Source: Rheinheimera maricola (GTDB lineage: Bacteria; Pseudomonadota; Gammaproteobacteria; Enterobacterales; Alteromonadaceae). Taken from it: 39,378 nt of DNA. Positions 29,293-39,295 of this stretch are shown here, piece after piece. Position 1 is the first letter of the stretch. Every line of letters begins with the position of its first letter. Position numbers and translations under genes: made by a program. Location of the stretch: NCBI RefSeq assembly GCF_016918075.2, contig NZ_JAERPS020000013.1, forward strand, positions 1 to 39,378. Direction: 5' to 3'. Under the pieces are notes generated by a model. The model was not told the DNA's origin, ran no database searches, and saw nothing but the letters and a program-made list of their open reading frames with translations.

Positions 29293-29661
29293 ATGATCCA
29301 GATGCAATCTATGCTGGAAGTCGCAGACAACAGCGGCGCGCGCAGCGTAATGTGTATTAAGGTCTTAGGTGGTTCACATCGCCGTTATGCTGCAATTGGT
29401 GACGTCATCAAAGTTACTGTCAAGGAAGCAATTCCGCGCGGTAAAGTTAAAAAAGGTGATGTACTGAATGCAGTGGTGGTGCGTACACGCAAAGGCGTAC
29501 GCCGTCAGGACGGTTCTTTGATCCGTTTTGATCGCAATGCAGCAGTGTTGTTAAACAGCAAGCTGGAACCGATCGGCACTCGTATTTTCGGGCCTGTTAC
29601 ACGTGAACTTCGTGGCGATAAGTTTATGAAGATCGTGTCTCTGGCACCAGAAGTACTGTAA
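29293..29661 (+). CDS. rplN: 50S ribosomal protein L14
   Basis: Interface protein near the factor-binding site and the target of the silencing factor RsfS. The 122-residue product (E. coli 123) has [27 protein letters not shown] and the signature [21 protein letters not shown]. First gene of the spc operon, start ATG at 29293. Confidence 0.98.
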   Translation: MIQMQSMLEVADNSGARSVMCIKVLGGSHRRYAAIGDVIKVTVKEAIPRGKVKKGDVLNAVVVRTRKGVRRQDGSLIRFDRNAAVLLNSKLEPIGTRIFGPVTRELRGDKFMKIVSLAPEVL

Positions 29662-29670
29662 GGAGTCACC

Positions 29671-29985
29671 ATGGCTAGTAAAATCCGTCGTGATGATGAG
29701 GTTGTTGTTCTTACTGGTAAGGACAAGGGTAAGCGCGGTAAAGTTACTAAAGTATTAGTAGCAGAAGGTCGTGTTTATGTTTCCGGCGTTAACTTGGTTA
29801 AAAAGCATCAGAAGCCTGTACCGGCTCTGAACCAGCCAGGTGGTATCGTTGAGAAAGAAGCCTCAATTCATGTTTCAAACGTAGCGATCTTTAACTCTAA
29901 AACGGGTAAAGCAGATCGTGTAGGTTTCCGCCTTGAAGATGGCAAGAAAGTGCGTTTCTTCAAGTCGAATAACGAAGTAATTTAA
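29671..29985 (+). CDS. rplX: 50S ribosomal protein L24
   Basis: Initiator of 50S assembly; KOW domain near the N-terminus ([22 protein letters not shown], about 8-29). The 104-residue product matches E. coli. In E. coli the spc repressor S8 acts at the rplX-rplE junction. The rplX-rplE spacer here is 19 bases. Confidence 0.97.
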   Translation: MASKIRRDDEVVVLTGKDKGKRGKVTKVLVAEGRVYVSGVNLVKKHQKPVPALNQPGGIVEKEASIHVSNVAIFNSKTGKADRVGFRLEDGKKVRFFKSNNEVI

Positions 29986-30004
29986 TTGCTATTGGAGTAA
30001 TACG

Positions 30005-30544
30005 ATGGCGAAACTGCATGAAATTTACAAAGACACCGTAGTCCCAGAACTGTTTAAACAGTTTGGCTACACCAGCGTCATGCAAGTCCCTCGGATTGTT
30101 AAAATCACACTCAATATGGGTGTGGGTGAAGCCGTAGCTGACAAAAAGATCCTTGATAACGCAGTAGCAGATTTAACTGCTATTGCCGGCCAGAAACCTC
30201 TGGTTACTAAGGCACGTAAGTCAGTCGCTGGTTTCAAAATCCGTGAAGGCTACCCTATTGGCGCAAAAGTGACCCTGCGCGGCGAGCGTATGTGGGAATT
30301 CTTAGAGCGTTTAGTCTCTATTGCAATCCCGCGTATCCGTGACTTCCGTGGTGTAAACCCGAAGTCATTCGATGGCCGTGGTAACTACAGCATGGGTGTA
30401 CGCGAGCAAATCATTTTCCCAGAAATCGATTACGATAAAGTAGACGCAGTACGTGGTTTAGATATCACTATTACGACTACCGCGCGTACCGATGACGAAG
30501 GACGTGCTTTACTTGCCGCGTTTAACTTCCCATTCAAGAAATAA
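30005..30544 (+). CDS. rplE: 50S ribosomal protein L5
   Basis: Binds 5S rRNA in the central protuberance and contacts P-site tRNA. The 179-residue product (E. coli 179) contains the signature [15 protein letters not shown] (about 29-43) and [21 protein letters not shown] (about 127-147). Confidence 0.98.
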   Translation: MAKLHEIYKDTVVPELFKQFGYTSVMQVPRIVKITLNMGVGEAVADKKILDNAVADLTAIAGQKPLVTKARKSVAGFKIREGYPIGAKVTLRGERMWEFLERLVSIAIPRIRDFRGVNPKSFDGRGNYSMGVREQIIFPEIDYDKVDAVRGLDITITTTARTDDEGRALLAAFNFPFKK

Positions 30545-30555
30545 GGTGTAGGGTC

Positions 30556-30861
30556 ATGGCAAAACAATCAATGAAAGCCCGCGAATTAAAGCGTGCACAA
30601 CTGGTAGCCAAATTCGCTGCAAAGCGTCATGAACTGAGAGATGCGATTGCTAATCCAGCGACTTCTGACGAAGACCGTTGGGCAGCCGTTCTGAAGTTAC
30701 AGACGTTGCCGCGTGATTCAAGCCCTTCGCGTCAACGTAATCGTTGTCGTGTAACAGGTCGTCCACACGGTTACCTGCGTAAATTCGGCATGAGCCGGAT
30801 CAAGGTCCGTGAAGCGGCGATGCGCGGTGAAATTCCTGGCCTTCGTAAGGCTAGCTGGTAA
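30556..30861 (+). CDS. rpsN: 30S ribosomal protein S14 (zinc-independent form)
   Basis: 30S head assembly protein. The 101-residue product is the long form without the CxxC-CxxC zinc ribbon found in the short form; only one Cys is in the region [51 protein letters not shown]. This contrasts with rpmJ downstream, which keeps a zinc site. Confidence 0.98.
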   Translation: MAKQSMKARELKRAQLVAKFAAKRHELRDAIANPATSDEDRWAAVLKLQTLPRDSSPSRQRNRCRVTGRPHGYLRKFGMSRIKVREAAMRGEIPGLRKASW

Positions 30862-30882
30862 GAATCACGGGAGTAACGAGCT

Positions 30883-31275
30883 ATGAGTTTGCAAGATCCA
30901 GTAGCGGATATGTTTACTCGCATTCGCAACGGCCAGTCAGCCAATAAAGTTGCGGTTAAGATGCCATCTTCAAAATTGAAGGTATCTATTGCGAAAGTAT
31001 TAAAAGACGAAGGTTACATCGCTGATTTCGCGGTTTCTGGTGATGTTAAGCCAGAGCTGGAAGTTACTTTAAAGTACTTCCAGGGCAAATCTGTAATTGA
31101 AACTATCGATCGTGTTAGTCGTCCAGGTTTACGCATCTATAAGAAGCGTGGCGAATTACCTAAGGTAATGGGCGGTTTAGGTGTGGCCATCGTGTCAACA
31201 TCTAAAGGACTAATGACTGACCGCGCCGCGCGCAAGGTTGGTATCGGTGGCGAAATCATTGGCTACGTAGCGTAA
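30883..31275 (+). CDS. rpsH: 30S ribosomal protein S8
   Basis: Binds the central domain of 16S rRNA early in assembly and, in E. coli, represses the spc operon. The 130-residue product (E. coli 130) has [18 protein letters not shown] and the C-terminal signature [20 protein letters not shown] (about 96-115). Confidence 0.98.
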   Translation: MSLQDPVADMFTRIRNGQSANKVAVKMPSSKLKVSIAKVLKDEGYIADFAVSGDVKPELEVTLKYFQGKSVIETIDRVSRPGLRIYKKRGELPKVMGGLGVAIVSTSKGLMTDRAARKVGIGGEIIGYVA

Positions 31276-31290
31276 CGGAGGTAGTAATCT

Positions 31291-31824
31291 ATGTCTCGTG
31301 TTGCTAAAGCCCCTGTCACTATTCCTGCTGGCGTTACTGTAACGCAAAACGGTCAGGTAGTGTCATTCAAGGGCAAAAACGGCGAGTTAACATTAGATGT
31401 TAACCCAGCAGTTGAAATCGTTGTTGATGGTAACGTTCTACGTACCAATCCTCGCGACGGTTTCGATAATGCTAATGCACAAGCGGGAACTGCCCGTGCG
31501 TTGATCAACAACCTGGTTACTGGTGTAACTGAAGGCTTCGCTCAGAAATTAGAGCTGGTTGGTGTTGGTTACCGTGCTAAAGCAGAAGGTAAAGTATTAA
31601 ACCTGAGCCTGGGCTTCTCTCACCCGGTAGTGTTTCAGGTACCTAACGGTATCACTATTGAAACGCCAACCCAGACAGAAGTAATGGTCAAAGGTGCTGA
31701 TAAGCAATTAGTTGGTCAGGTTGCCGCTAACATCCGGGCATACCGTAAACCAGAGCCATATAAAGGCAAGGGTGTACGCTATGCAAATGAAAACGTGCGT
31801 CGTAAAGAAGCGAAGAAAAAGTAG
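31291..31824 (+). CDS. rplF: 50S ribosomal protein L6
   Basis: Two-domain protein beside the sarcin-ricin loop and factor-binding site. The 177-residue product (E. coli 177) has [32 protein letters not shown] (about 84-98), and the C-terminal signature [22 protein letters not shown]. Confidence 0.98.
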   Translation: MSRVAKAPVTIPAGVTVTQNGQVVSFKGKNGELTLDVNPAVEIVVDGNVLRTNPRDGFDNANAQAGTARALINNLVTGVTEGFAQKLELVGVGYRAKAEGKVLNLSLGFSHPVVFQVPNGITIETPTQTEVMVKGADKQLVGQVAANIRAYRKPEPYKGKGVRYANENVRRKEAKKK

Positions 31825-31833
31825 GGTAGGACG

Positions 31834-32184
31834 ATGGATAAGAAACTTGCTCGTCTGCGCCGTGCCAAACGCACCCGCAGAAACATTATCGAACAAGGTG
31901 CGAATCGCCTGGTTGTACACCGTACACCACGTCACATCTACGCCCAGCTTATCGCACCAAATGCTGAAGTGATTGCGGCAGCTTCTACCTTAGAAGCTTC
32001 TATTAAAGAATCGCTTAAGTACTCTGGTAACGTAGACGCTGCTAAGGCTGTAGGTAAAGCGATTGCCGAACGCGCAGTAGCCAAAGGCGTTACTGCTTGT
32101 GCTTTTGACCGCAGTGGCTTCCAGTATCATGGTCGCGTACAAGCTTTGGCTGACGCGGCGCGTGAAGCCGGTCTTCAGTTCTAG
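31834..32184 (+). CDS. rplR: 50S ribosomal protein L18
   Basis: 5S rRNA-binding protein of the central protuberance, with a basic N-terminal tail ([17 protein letters not shown]). The 116-residue product is one residue shorter than E. coli L18. It ends [26 protein letters not shown], the conserved family end. Confidence 0.98.
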   Translation: MDKKLARLRRAKRTRRNIIEQGANRLVVHRTPRHIYAQLIAPNAEVIAAASTLEASIKESLKYSGNVDAAKAVGKAIAERAVAKGVTACAFDRSGFQYHGRVQALADAAREAGLQF

Positions 32185-32193
32185 GAGTAGCTC

Positions 32194-32697
32194 ATGGCTA
32201 ACGAAGAAGCTAAACAACAATCTGATTTACAAGAGAAGCTTGTTGCAGTAAACCGCGTGTCTAAAGTTGTTAAAGGTGGTCGTATTTTCTCCTTTACTGC
32301 TTTGACCGTAGTTGGTGACGGTAATGGTCGCGTTGGTTTTGGTTATGGTAAAGCACGTGAAGTTCCAGCTGCTATTCAAAAGGCAATGGAAAAAGCACGT
32401 CGCAACATGACCCAAGTTGAATTGAACGGTAACACGTTACACCACCCAACCCGTGGTGTGCACTCAGGTTCAAATGTTTACATGCAACCTGCAGCTGAAG
32501 GTACTGGCTTGATCGCCGGTGGTGCAATGCGCGCCGTACTGGAAGTTGCTGGTGTACAAAACATTTTGTCTAAGTGTTACGGCTCAACTAACCCAATCAA
32601 CGTAGTTCGCGCAACTATTAATGCTCTGTCGACTGTTAAGTCGCCAGCTCAAATAGCTGCTAAACGCGGTCTACGCGTTGACGACATTCTGGGGTAA
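32194..32697 (+). CDS. rpsE: 30S ribosomal protein S5
   Basis: Affects decoding accuracy and, with S3 and S4, forms the mRNA entry helicase. The 167-residue product (E. coli 167) has [38 protein letters not shown] (about 19-56), the S5 double-stranded RNA-binding signature and spectinomycin-related loop, with no obvious resistance change. Confidence 0.98.
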   Translation: MANEEAKQQSDLQEKLVAVNRVSKVVKGGRIFSFTALTVVGDGNGRVGFGYGKAREVPAAIQKAMEKARRNMTQVELNGNTLHHPTRGVHSGSNVYMQPAAEGTGLIAGGAMRAVLEVAGVQNILSKCYGSTNPINVVRATINALSTVKSPAQIAAKRGLRVDDILG

Positions 32698-32703
32698 TCT
32701 GCC

Positions 32704-32886
32704 ATGGCGAAGAAGACAATTAAAGTAACCCAAACGAAGTCAAGCATCGGTCGTTTACCGAAGCACAAGGCATCGTTAACTGGGTTAGGTTTACGCCGCA
32801 TCGGTCACACTGTCGAAGTTGAAGATACACCTTCAGTTCGCGGTATGATCAACGCAGTGTATTACATGGTTAAAGTGGAGGAGTAA
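32704..32886 (+). CDS. rpmD: 50S ribosomal protein L30
   Basis: Small 50S protein of 60 residues (E. coli 59), [45 protein letters not shown], the full family core. It lies 6 bases after rpsE and 3 bases before rplO. Confidence 0.97.
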   Translation: MAKKTIKVTQTKSSIGRLPKHKASLTGLGLRRIGHTVEVEDTPSVRGMINAVYYMVKVEE

Positions 32887-32889
32887 CAG

Positions 32890-33324
32890 ATGTTATTAAA
32901 TACTCTTGCTCCGGCACCTGGTGCTAAGAAAGAAAAGCGCCGCGTGGGTCGTGGTATCGGCTCTGGCTTAGGTAAAACTGCGGGTCGTGGTCATAAAGGT
33001 TTGAAATCACGTTCTGGTGGTAAAGTACGTCCTGGTTTTGAGGGCGGTCAAATGCCTTTGAAACAGCGTCTACCTAAGTTTGGTTTCACTTCACAGAAAT
33101 CTTTGGTTTCTGCTGAAGTTCGTTTGCACGAACTGGCAGCGGTAAAAGGTGATGTAGTTGATCTGGCTAGCCTGATGGAAGCTAATATCATTGCCCGCAC
33201 AGTTAAGTTCGCTAAAGTTGTACTGTCTGGTGAGATCACTCGCCCGGTAACCGTAAAAGGTTTAGGTGCAACCAAAGGCGCGCGTGCTGCTATCGAAGCC
33301 GCTGGCGGTAAAGTCGAAGAATAA
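32890..33324 (+). CDS. rplO: 50S ribosomal protein L15
   Basis: Late-assembly 50S protein with a long basic, glycine-rich N-terminal extension ([32 protein letters not shown], about 14-45) that threads through 23S rRNA, and a globular C-terminal domain. The 144-residue product matches E. coli. Immediately precedes secY, as in most bacteria. Confidence 0.98.
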   Translation: MLLNTLAPAPGAKKEKRRVGRGIGSGLGKTAGRGHKGLKSRSGGKVRPGFEGGQMPLKQRLPKFGFTSQKSLVSAEVRLHELAAVKGDVVDLASLMEANIIARTVKFAKVVLSGEITRPVTVKGLGATKGARAAIEAAGGKVEE

Positions 33325-33339
33325 TAAGGATAGTACGCG

Positions 33340-34668
33340 ATGGCTAAACCAGGTTCGGACTCAAGAAGTGCAAAAGGCGGTTTCAGTGAACTGAAAGCCC
33401 GTCTGTTGTTTGTACTTTTGGCCATAATCGTTTTTCGGTTAGGCTCCTTTGTGCCAATTCCTGGAATTGACGCCGCCGTGCTGGCTCAGTTATTCGAGCA
33501 ACAAAAGGGCACCATCGTTGAAATGTTTAACATGTTCAGCGGTGGCGCACTTGAGCGTGCTTCTGTGTTTGCGTTGGGCATTATGCCCTACATCTCCGCG
33601 TCTATTATCGTGCAGCTGTTAACGGTGGTTCACCCCACTCTGGCTGAATTGAAAAAAGAAGGCGAGGCTGGAAAGCGTAAAATAAATCAGATGACGCGCT
33701 ACGGTACTTTAGCATTAGCAACGTTACAGGCCATTGGTATAGCTACTGGTCTGCCGAACATGATGCAAGGGTTAGTTATTAACCCTGGCTTTGCATTTTA
33801 CTTTACTGCGGTAATCAGCTTGGTTACCGGCACCATGTTTTTAATGTGGTTAGGTGAGCAAATTACAGAGCGCGGCATTGGTAATGGTATATCGTTGTTA
33901 ATCTTTACCGGTATTGTTGCCGGCTTCCCGTCTGCCATTGGCCAGACGATAGAGCAGGCACGTCAAGGCGATTTGCACTTTTTACTGTTAGTTGCAATAG
34001 GTGTGATCGTAATCGCGATTACCTGGTTTGTGGTGTTCTTTGAACGCGGCCAGCGTCGTATTGTGGTCAACTATGCCAAACGTCAGCAGGGCCGTCAGGT
34101 TTTTGCTGCGCAAAGTAGCCATTTACCGTTAAAAGTAAATATGGCTGGCGTTATACCACCAATTTTTGCTTCTAGCATAATTCTGTTCCCTGGAACGATT
34201 GCCAGTTGGTTTGGTTCAGGTGAAGGCGTGGTGGCTAATTTCTTACAGGAATTAGCATTAACATTATCTCCGGGACAACCGTTGTATATGATGTTATACT
34301 CCGCGGCCATAATTTTCTTTTGCTTCTTCTATACTGCGTTGGTGTTTAACCCGCGTGATACAGCTGACAATCTTAAGAAATCTGGTGCCTTTATTCCTGG
34401 GATCCGTCCTGGTGAGCAGACATCAAAATACATCGATAAAGTGATGACACGGTTAACCTTAGCGGGTGCCCTGTATATAACCTTTATCTGTTTAGTTCCT
34501 GAGTTCATGATGGTAGCGTGGGACGTTCAGTTCTATTTCGGCGGTACATCACTGCTGATCATCGTTGTCGTTATAATGGACTTTATGGCACAGGTACAGA
34601 CGCATTTGATGTCTCATCAATATGACTCTGTGCTTAAAAAGGCAAATCTTAAAGGCTATGGCCGTTAA
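33340..34668 (+). CDS. secY: Preprotein translocase subunit SecY
   Basis: Channel-forming inner-membrane subunit of SecYEG. The 442-residue product (E. coli 443) has ten predicted membrane segments, the first at about 23-43. [15 protein letters not shown] (plug/TM2 region, about 79-93) and [15 protein letters not shown] (about 179-193) are the two family signatures. The cytoplasmic loops for SecA/ribosome binding carry conserved basic residues ([16 protein letters not shown] and the [14 protein letters not shown] loop). Start ATG at 33340 after AAGGA. Its partner secE is also in this window. Confidence 0.98.
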   Translation: MAKPGSDSRSAKGGFSELKARLLFVLLAIIVFRLGSFVPIPGIDAAVLAQLFEQQKGTIVEMFNMFSGGALERASVFALGIMPYISASIIVQLLTVVHPTLAELKKEGEAGKRKINQMTRYGTLALATLQAIGIATGLPNMMQGLVINPGFAFYFTAVISLVTGTMFLMWLGEQITERGIGNGISLLIFTGIVAGFPSAIGQTIEQARQGDLHFLLLVAIGVIVIAITWFVVFFERGQRRIVVNYAKRQQGRQVFAAQSSHLPLKVNMAGVIPPIFASSIILFPGTIASWFGSGEGVVANFLQELALTLSPGQPLYMMLYSAAIIFFCFFYTALVFNPRDTADNLKKSGAFIPGIRPGEQTSKYIDKVMTRLTLAGALYITFICLVPEFMMVAWDVQFYFGGTSLLIIVVVIMDFMAQVQTHLMSHQYDSVLKKANLKGYGR

Positions 34669-34689
34669 GATAGTTTGCGGAGTTAAGTT

Positions 34690-34803
34690 ATGAAAGTACG
34701 AGCTTCCGTTAAGAAGATCTGCCGTAACTGCAAAGTGATCAAACGTAATAACGTAGTTCGCGTAATTTGCAGTGAGCCAAAGCACAAACAGCGCCAAGGC
34801 TAA
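34690..34803 (+). CDS. rpmJ: 50S ribosomal protein L36 (zinc-binding form)
   Basis: A 37-residue protein, easily missed by length cut-offs: [20 protein letters not shown] and so on, ending KHKQRQG. The zinc ligands Cys11, Cys14, Cys27 and His32 are all present, so this is the zinc-containing paralogue type. It lies 21 bases after secY with GGAG upstream, its usual place at the end of the spc operon. Confidence 0.97.
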   Translation: MKVRASVKKICRNCKVIKRNNVVRVICSEPKHKQRQG

Positions 34804-34825
34804 TAGCAGAACAAAATGATACTGC

Positions 34826-34860
34826 GGGCTTAACTAATTGGTTGAGCCCCTTTATTGTTT
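34826..34860 (+). terminator. Probable terminator between the spc and alpha operons
   Basis: A 9-bp stem with one T-G wobble, GGGCTTAAC (34826-34834) / GTTGAGCCC (34841-34849), is followed by a T-rich run (CTTTATTGTTT). The next 77 bases to rpsM are AT-rich with no clear promoter, although TTGTTT near 34856 could be a -35. It may therefore be only partial, or the promoter weakly matched. Confidence 0.62.
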
Positions 34861-34937
34861 GCAATATCAGCGCCATTTGAGTATCCTTACGGGCTTTTCA
34901 AATTGGCTTATTTAAACTCTATTAAAGGAGAACGTTA

Positions 34938-35294
34938 GTGGCCCGTATCGCTGGCATTAACATCCCCGATAATAAGCATGCGGTTATCTCTTTAACCTAT
35001 GTTTATGGTATCGGTAAAACCCGCGCTAAATCGATTTTAGCTGCAGTGGGTATTGAAGAAAGTACTAAAATTGCATCGTTATCAGATGCACAGTTAGATA
35101 CGCTTCGTGACGAAGTTGCTAAGTACACCGTAGAAGGTGACTTACGCCGTGAAATCACATTAAATATTAAGCGTTTAATGGACTTAGGTTGCTACCGTGG
35201 CCTGCGCCATCGTCGTAGTCTGCCAGTCCGTGGTCAGCGCACTAAAACTAATGCGCGTACCCGCAAGGGCCCACGTAAAGCGATTAAGAAATAA
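34938..35294 (+). CDS. rpsM: 30S ribosomal protein S13
   Basis: 30S head protein that makes the inter-subunit bridges B1a/B1b and contacts P-site tRNA through its basic tail. The 118-residue product (E. coli 118) starts with GTG after AAAGGAG and has [29 protein letters not shown], and the signature [31 protein letters not shown]. First gene of the alpha operon, where S4 is the known repressor in E. coli and acts on the leader before this gene. Confidence 0.98.
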   Translation: MARIAGINIPDNKHAVISLTYVYGIGKTRAKSILAAVGIEESTKIASLSDAQLDTLRDEVAKYTVEGDLRREITLNIKRLMDLGCYRGLRHRRSLPVRGQRTKTNARTRKGPRKAIKK

Positions 35295-35305
35295 GGTGAT
35301 TCAAC

Positions 35306-35695
35306 ATGGCTAAAGCACCAGTTCGTACTCGTAAACGGGTAAAAAAGCAAGTTTCTGATGGTATGGCTCATATCCATGCTTCTTTCAACAACACCATCGT
35401 GACGATTACTGATCGTCAGGGCAATGCACTGTGTTGGGCAACTGCTGGCGGTTCAGGTTTCCGTGGTTCACGTAAATCTACTCCGTTTGCTGCTCAGGTG
35501 GCTGCAGAGCGCGCGGGCACTGCTGCGCTGGAATATGGTCTGAAGAACCTTGAAGTGTTTGTGAATGGCCCAGGCCCAGGCCGCGAATCAGCGATTCGTG
35601 CTCTGAACGCCGCTGGTTACAAGATCACAAATATCACCGACGTGACGCCTATCCCGCATAACGGATGCCGTCCACCTAAAAAACGTCGCGTGTAA
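35306..35695 (+). CDS. rpsK: 30S ribosomal protein S11
   Basis: 30S platform protein near the Shine-Dalgarno/E-site region. The 129-residue product (E. coli 129) has [43 protein letters not shown] (about 22-64) and ends [21 protein letters not shown], the family signature. Confidence 0.98.
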   Translation: MAKAPVRTRKRVKKQVSDGMAHIHASFNNTIVTITDRQGNALCWATAGGSGFRGSRKSTPFAAQVAAERAGTAALEYGLKNLEVFVNGPGPGRESAIRALNAAGYKITNITDVTPIPHNGCRPPKKRRV

Positions 35696-35728
35696 TTACA
35701 GCGCTTCACGGATTATTGGAGAAAGAAG

Positions 35729-36349
35729 ATGGCAAGATATTTGGGTCCTAAGCTCAAACTGAGTCGTCGCGAAGGTACAGATCTGTTCCTGAAGAGCGGC
35801 GTAAGGGCAATCGATTCAAAGTGTAACTTAACTACAGCTCCTGGTCAGCACGGCGCACGTCGCGGTCGCTTATCAGACTACGGTTTACAGTTACGCGAGA
35901 AACAAAAAGTACGTCGTATGTATGGCGTATTAGAAAAGCAGTTCCGTAACTATTACAAGGAAGCTGCTCGTTTGAAAGGTAATACAGGTGAAAACCTGTT
36001 AGCGTTGTTAGAGTCACGCTTAGACAACGTTGTATACCGTATGGGTTTGGCCAGTACGCGCGCTGAAGCACGTCAGCTGGTTAGCCACAAAGCCATTATG
36101 ATTAATGGTCAAGTGCTGAACATTCCATCATACAAAGTATTGCCTGAACAAGTTATCTCTGTACGTGAGAAAGCGAAAAAGCAAGCCCGTATTGGTGCTG
36201 CGCTTGAAGTAGCTGCACAACGTGAGAAGCCAACTTGGATTGAAGTAGATAACACGAAACTGGAAGGCGTATTCAAACGTCTGCCTGAGCGTTCAGACTT
36301 GTCTGCTGACATCAACGAACAGTTAATCGTCGAGCTTTACTCTAAGTAA
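35729..36349 (+). CDS. rpsD: 30S ribosomal protein S4
   Basis: Primary 16S-binding assembly protein, part of the mRNA entry site, an accuracy determinant, and the alpha-operon translational repressor in E. coli. The 206-residue product (E. coli 206) has the S4 N-terminal domain and the S4 RNA-binding motif [35 protein letters not shown] (about 92-126). No zinc cysteine cluster is present. Confidence 0.98.
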   Translation: MARYLGPKLKLSRREGTDLFLKSGVRAIDSKCNLTTAPGQHGARRGRLSDYGLQLREKQKVRRMYGVLEKQFRNYYKEAARLKGNTGENLLALLESRLDNVVYRMGLASTRAEARQLVSHKAIMINGQVLNIPSYKVLPEQVISVREKAKKQARIGAALEVAAQREKPTWIEVDNTKLEGVFKRLPERSDLSADINEQLIVELYSK

Positions 36350-36373
36350 AGCTAATTGTTAAGAGAGGATACA

Positions 36374-37363
36374 ATGCAGGGTTCTGTCACCGAATTCCTT
36401 AAGCCGAGATTAGTTGGTATCGAAAAAATCAACCCAACTCGTGCCAAAGTTACTTTGGAACCACTTGAGCGCGGTTTCGGGCATACCTTGGGCAACGCGT
36501 TACGTCGTATTCTTCTTTCGTCAATGCCAGGTTGTGCAGTGACTGAAGTTGAGATTGACGGCGTGCTCCATGAGTACAGTGCCAAAGAAGGTGTCCAGGA
36601 AGATATCATTGATATCCTGCTGAACCTGAAAGGCCTTGCCGTTCGCCTGGAAGACAAAGATGAAGTCACGCTGACTTTGATGAAGAAAGGTGCTGGCCCT
36701 GTAACCGCTGGAGATATCCAGCATGGCGACGGTGTGGTCATTACCAACCCTGAACACGTTATTTGCAACCTGACTGGCGAGACTGAATTCAGTATGCGTC
36801 TGAAAGTTGAACGTGGCCGTGGTTATGTGCCTGCATCAGCGCGTTTGTCCTCAGATGATGACGAGCGTCCTATCGGTCGTCTGTTACTTGATGCCTCTTT
36901 CAGCCCGGTAGAGCGTATAGCCTACTCAGTTGAAGCAGCGCGGGTAGAACAGCGTACCGACCTGGACAAACTGATCATCGATATGGAGACCAACGGCACA
37001 GTAGAGCCAGAGGAAGCCATTCGCCGTGCAGCAACAATTCTGGCTGAACAGCTAGAGTTCTTCGTCGAACTGCGCGATAAGAGCGAACCGGAAAAACGCG
37101 AAGAGAAGCCGGAGTTTGATCCGATTCTGTTACGTCCGGTCGATGATTTGGAATTAACAGTTCGTTCTGCTAACTGCTTGAAGGCAGAGCAGATTCAGTA
37201 CATTGGTGATCTGGTTCAGCGTACCGAGGTTGAGTTACTTAAAACACCTAACCTGGGTAAAAAGTCGCTTACCGAAATCAAAGACGTGCTGGCATCACGC
37301 GGTTTATCACTAGGCATGCGCTTAGAGAACTGGCCGCCAGCGAGTCTGGTAAATAAAGACTAA
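36374..37363 (+). CDS. rpoA: DNA-directed RNA polymerase alpha subunit
   Basis: Dimer nucleates RNA polymerase assembly; the C-terminal domain binds UP elements and activators. The 329-residue product equals E. coli. N-terminal domain about 1-235 with [21 protein letters not shown] (about 33-53), linker about 236-248, C-terminal domain about 249-329 with [18 protein letters not shown], where the DNA-contacting Arg265, Asn268, Gly296, Lys298 and Ser299 are conserved. I chose the ATG at 36374, giving [12 protein letters not shown] after AGAGGAT; earlier starts would add six residues. Confidence 0.98.
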   Translation: MQGSVTEFLKPRLVGIEKINPTRAKVTLEPLERGFGHTLGNALRRILLSSMPGCAVTEVEIDGVLHEYSAKEGVQEDIIDILLNLKGLAVRLEDKDEVTLTLMKKGAGPVTAGDIQHGDGVVITNPEHVICNLTGETEFSMRLKVERGRGYVPASARLSSDDDERPIGRLLLDASFSPVERIAYSVEAARVEQRTDLDKLIIDMETNGTVEPEEAIRRAATILAEQLEFFVELRDKSEPEKREEKPEFDPILLRPVDDLELTVRSANCLKAEQIQYIGDLVQRTEVELLKTPNLGKKSLTEIKDVLASRGLSLGMRLENWPPASLVNKD

Positions 37364-37402
37364 TCAGATACCAGTTTCTGGTTTAGTGAGAAGGAATAGA
37401 TC

Positions 37403-37801
37403 ATGCGCCATCGCAAGAGTGGTCGTCAATTAAATAGGAACAGCAGTCACCGTACGGCGATGTTCCGCAACATGGCTAGTTCGTTGGTGAAGCACGAAAT
37501 CATCAAAACGACGTTGCCAAAGGCAAAAGAGTTACGTCGTGTGATCGAGCCATTGATCACGCTGGCAAAGAATGACAGCGTTGCAAATCGCCGTTTAGCT
37601 TTCGCCCGTACTCGTGATAAGGAAGTAGTAGGTTTGTTATTCAACGTGCTGGGCCCGCGTTACAATGCGCGTCCAGGTGGTTACACTCGTATTTTGAAGT
37701 GTGGCTTCCGTGCCGGTGATAACGCTCCTATGGCTTACATCGAGTTAGTCGATCGTCCAGAAGTGGACGCACTGCCAGTTGAAGAAACTGCAGCTGAGTA
37801 A
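37403..37801 (+). CDS. rplQ: 50S ribosomal protein L17
   Basis: Tunnel-exit protein on the solvent side of the 50S subunit. The 132-residue product (E. coli 127) has [56 protein letters not shown], the complete signature, and an acidic C-terminal tail ([12 protein letters not shown]). Last gene of the alpha operon. Confidence 0.98.
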   Translation: MRHRKSGRQLNRNSSHRTAMFRNMASSLVKHEIIKTTLPKAKELRRVIEPLITLAKNDSVANRRLAFARTRDKEVVGLLFNVLGPRYNARPGGYTRILKCGFRAGDNAPMAYIELVDRPEVDALPVEETAAE

Positions 37802-37814
37802 TCGCTAAGGAACT

Positions 37815-37842
37815 AAAAAGCCGGGCTCAGCCCGGCTTTTTT
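37815..37842 (+). terminator. Terminator of the alpha operon
   Basis: Perfect stem AAAAAGCCGGGC (37815-37826) / GCCCGGCTTTTTT (37830-37842) with a TCA loop, 13 bases after the rplQ stop. The A and T runs could make it work in both directions. Confidence 0.95.
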
Positions 37843-37850
37843 ATGCCCGT

Positions 37851-37879
37851 TTGTTTTTCCGCTAGCTAATCCGTACTAT
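37851..37879 (+). promoter_or_regulatory. Promoter of the serine hydrolase gene
   Basis: TTGTTT (37851-37856), 17-base spacer, TACTAT (37874-37879), start expected near 37886. The discriminator is not GC-rich, unlike the ribosomal promoters, so control is probably separate. Confidence 0.68.
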
Positions 37880-37908
37880 GGTGTTTTAACTCAACGCCAG
37901 GTATTGTC

Positions 37909-39189
37909 ATGCAAAAAGCATTACTGTGCTTACTATTACTTAGTCTACCGGTTATTAGTGATGCTACAGCAACGACTGAAATACACTATAAACCGTTACA
38001 GCCTCTGCTATCCGGTGTCACGCAGCAATATCCCTTGTTACAGCAAGTATTGGCAAACCCTGAACCTCACCGCTTACAAATAATTTATACGCAGATTGAC
38101 CGTGACGCCGATAACAAACCTACTTTGATTTACTATCAGTACGGTTTGGATAACGAGCGTTATTTTTATCCAGCCAGTACGGTTAAACTGCCGATAGCCT
38201 TGCTGGCGTTAGAGTGGTTGGCAGAGCAGAATATCGCAGGCTTGAATTCCAACACCACTATGCTGACTGATGCCGCAACCGATTGGCAGTCAGCTCAGGC
38301 TGACGATCCTACGGCGTTAAACGGCTTGCCCAGCATCGCACAGTATATAAAGAAGATATTGTTGGTAAGTGATAATGACGGCAGCAACCGACTGTACGAA
38401 TTATTGGGGCAGGATTTTATTAACCAGCGTTTGGCAGCTAAAGGTCTGACAAACAGCATGGTTAATCACCGGCTTAGTCTGCCTTTAACCACTGAGCAAA
38501 ATCGTCAATTCAATCCAGTACGGTTTGTCGACGCGAAAGGCAAGCCGCTTCTGACGCTTCCGGCACGCAGCACCCAAAGTCACTATACAAATTTAAATAA
38601 CCCAACGCTGGGTAAAGCCTATATAAAAGACAATGAGCTTGTTAAGTTGCCGATGGATTTTACTGACAAGAATCGTTTCAGTGCGGCAGATTTCGATAGT
38701 GTAATAAAGCGCATAATCTTTCCTCAGTTGTTCAGCCAGCAACAACGTTTTCAAATAAAACCTGAAGATCGCGACCTGGTACTGCGTTATATGGCGATGT
38801 TGCCGCCGGATAGCACTAGTCCGCTATATGATGCGGCACAATACCCAGATAACTATTCCAAATTCTTGTTGTTTGGTGGTAAAGCTCAGCAGCTGCCACC
38901 ACATATCCGTATCTTTAATAAAGCTGGCTGGGCTTATGGTCATATTATCGATGGCGCTTATATCGTTGATTTACAGCAGCAGGTGGAGTTTTTCATCACG
39001 GCTGTGGTTTATGCCAATGAAAATGACATCCTTAACGACGACCTGTATCAAAGGGAAGAAGTCGCAATCCCGTTTTTAAGAGAGCTGGGACAGTATCTAT
39101 ACCAATACGAACTAAAAAGACCGCGTAGATACCAGCCGGATCTTCGAGAAGTGCGCAGAGTCACAACCTTAAATACAGAAATCGACTGA
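37909..39189 (+). CDS. Secreted serine hydrolase, class A beta-lactamase/PBP-like fold
   Basis: The 426-residue product has an N-terminal signal peptide (about 1-19, MQKALLCLLLLSLPVISDA) with no lipobox. Active-site motifs of the serine beta-lactamase/penicillin-binding fold are present in order: Ser90-Thr-Val-Lys93 (SxxK), Ser154-Asp-Asn156 (SDN), and Lys338-Ala-Gly340 (KTG-like) within NKAGWAYGH. I see no clear ExxLN omega-loop Glu, and the protein is about 130 residues longer than class A beta-lactamases, mostly between SDN and KAG. A periplasmic hydrolase or peptidase acting on the cell wall or another peptide is therefore more likely than antibiotic resistance. Specific function unknown. 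It has its own promoter and stands alone between the alpha operon and an rRNA promoter. Confidence 0.82.
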   Translation: MQKALLCLLLLSLPVISDATATTEIHYKPLQPLLSGVTQQYPLLQQVLANPEPHRLQIIYTQIDRDADNKPTLIYYQYGLDNERYFYPASTVKLPIALLALEWLAEQNIAGLNSNTTMLTDAATDWQSAQADDPTALNGLPSIAQYIKKILLVSDNDGSNRLYELLGQDFINQRLAAKGLTNSMVNHRLSLPLTTEQNRQFNPVRFVDAKGKPLLTLPARSTQSHYTNLNNPTLGKAYIKDNELVKLPMDFTDKNRFSAADFDSVIKRIIFPQLFSQQQRFQIKPEDRDLVLRYMAMLPPDSTSPLYDAAQYPDNYSKFLLFGGKAQQLPPHIRIFNKAGWAYGHIIDGAYIVDLQQQVEFFITAVVYANENDILNDDLYQREEVAIPFLRELGQYLYQYELKRPRRYQPDLREVRRVTTLNTEID

Positions 39190-39267
39190 TTTATAAATAA
39201 AATAGCAGGCTTTTTTCAAGGATCGTTTAAAAAGTGTTCGGTCGATCATATTTCTGTAAAAAAGATC

Positions 39268-39295
39268 TTGATCAGTTTTGCATGATCTCTATAAT
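39268..39295 (+). promoter_or_regulatory. rRNA operon P1-type promoter
   Basis: TTGATC (39268-39273), 16-base spacer, perfect TATAAT (39290-39295), then discriminator GCGCACC and an A start near 39303. The TATAATGCGC core, 16-base spacer and start context match E. coli rrnB P1. An A-rich stretch (39258-39263) just upstream could act as an UP element. The following 75 bases have no open frame and would be the start of an rRNA leader; the 16S gene lies outside the window. Confidence 0.82.

Noticed and set aside
37909..39189. Antibiotic-resistance beta-lactamase
   Set aside because: SxxK and SDN are present, but the ExxLN motif is not evident, KTG is KAG, and the length and spacing differ; it stands at a core-genome position with no mobile element nearby.
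39203..39216. Terminator after the serine hydrolase (GCAGGC followed by a T run)
   Set aside because: There is a T run but I found no complementary arm upstream to form a stem.
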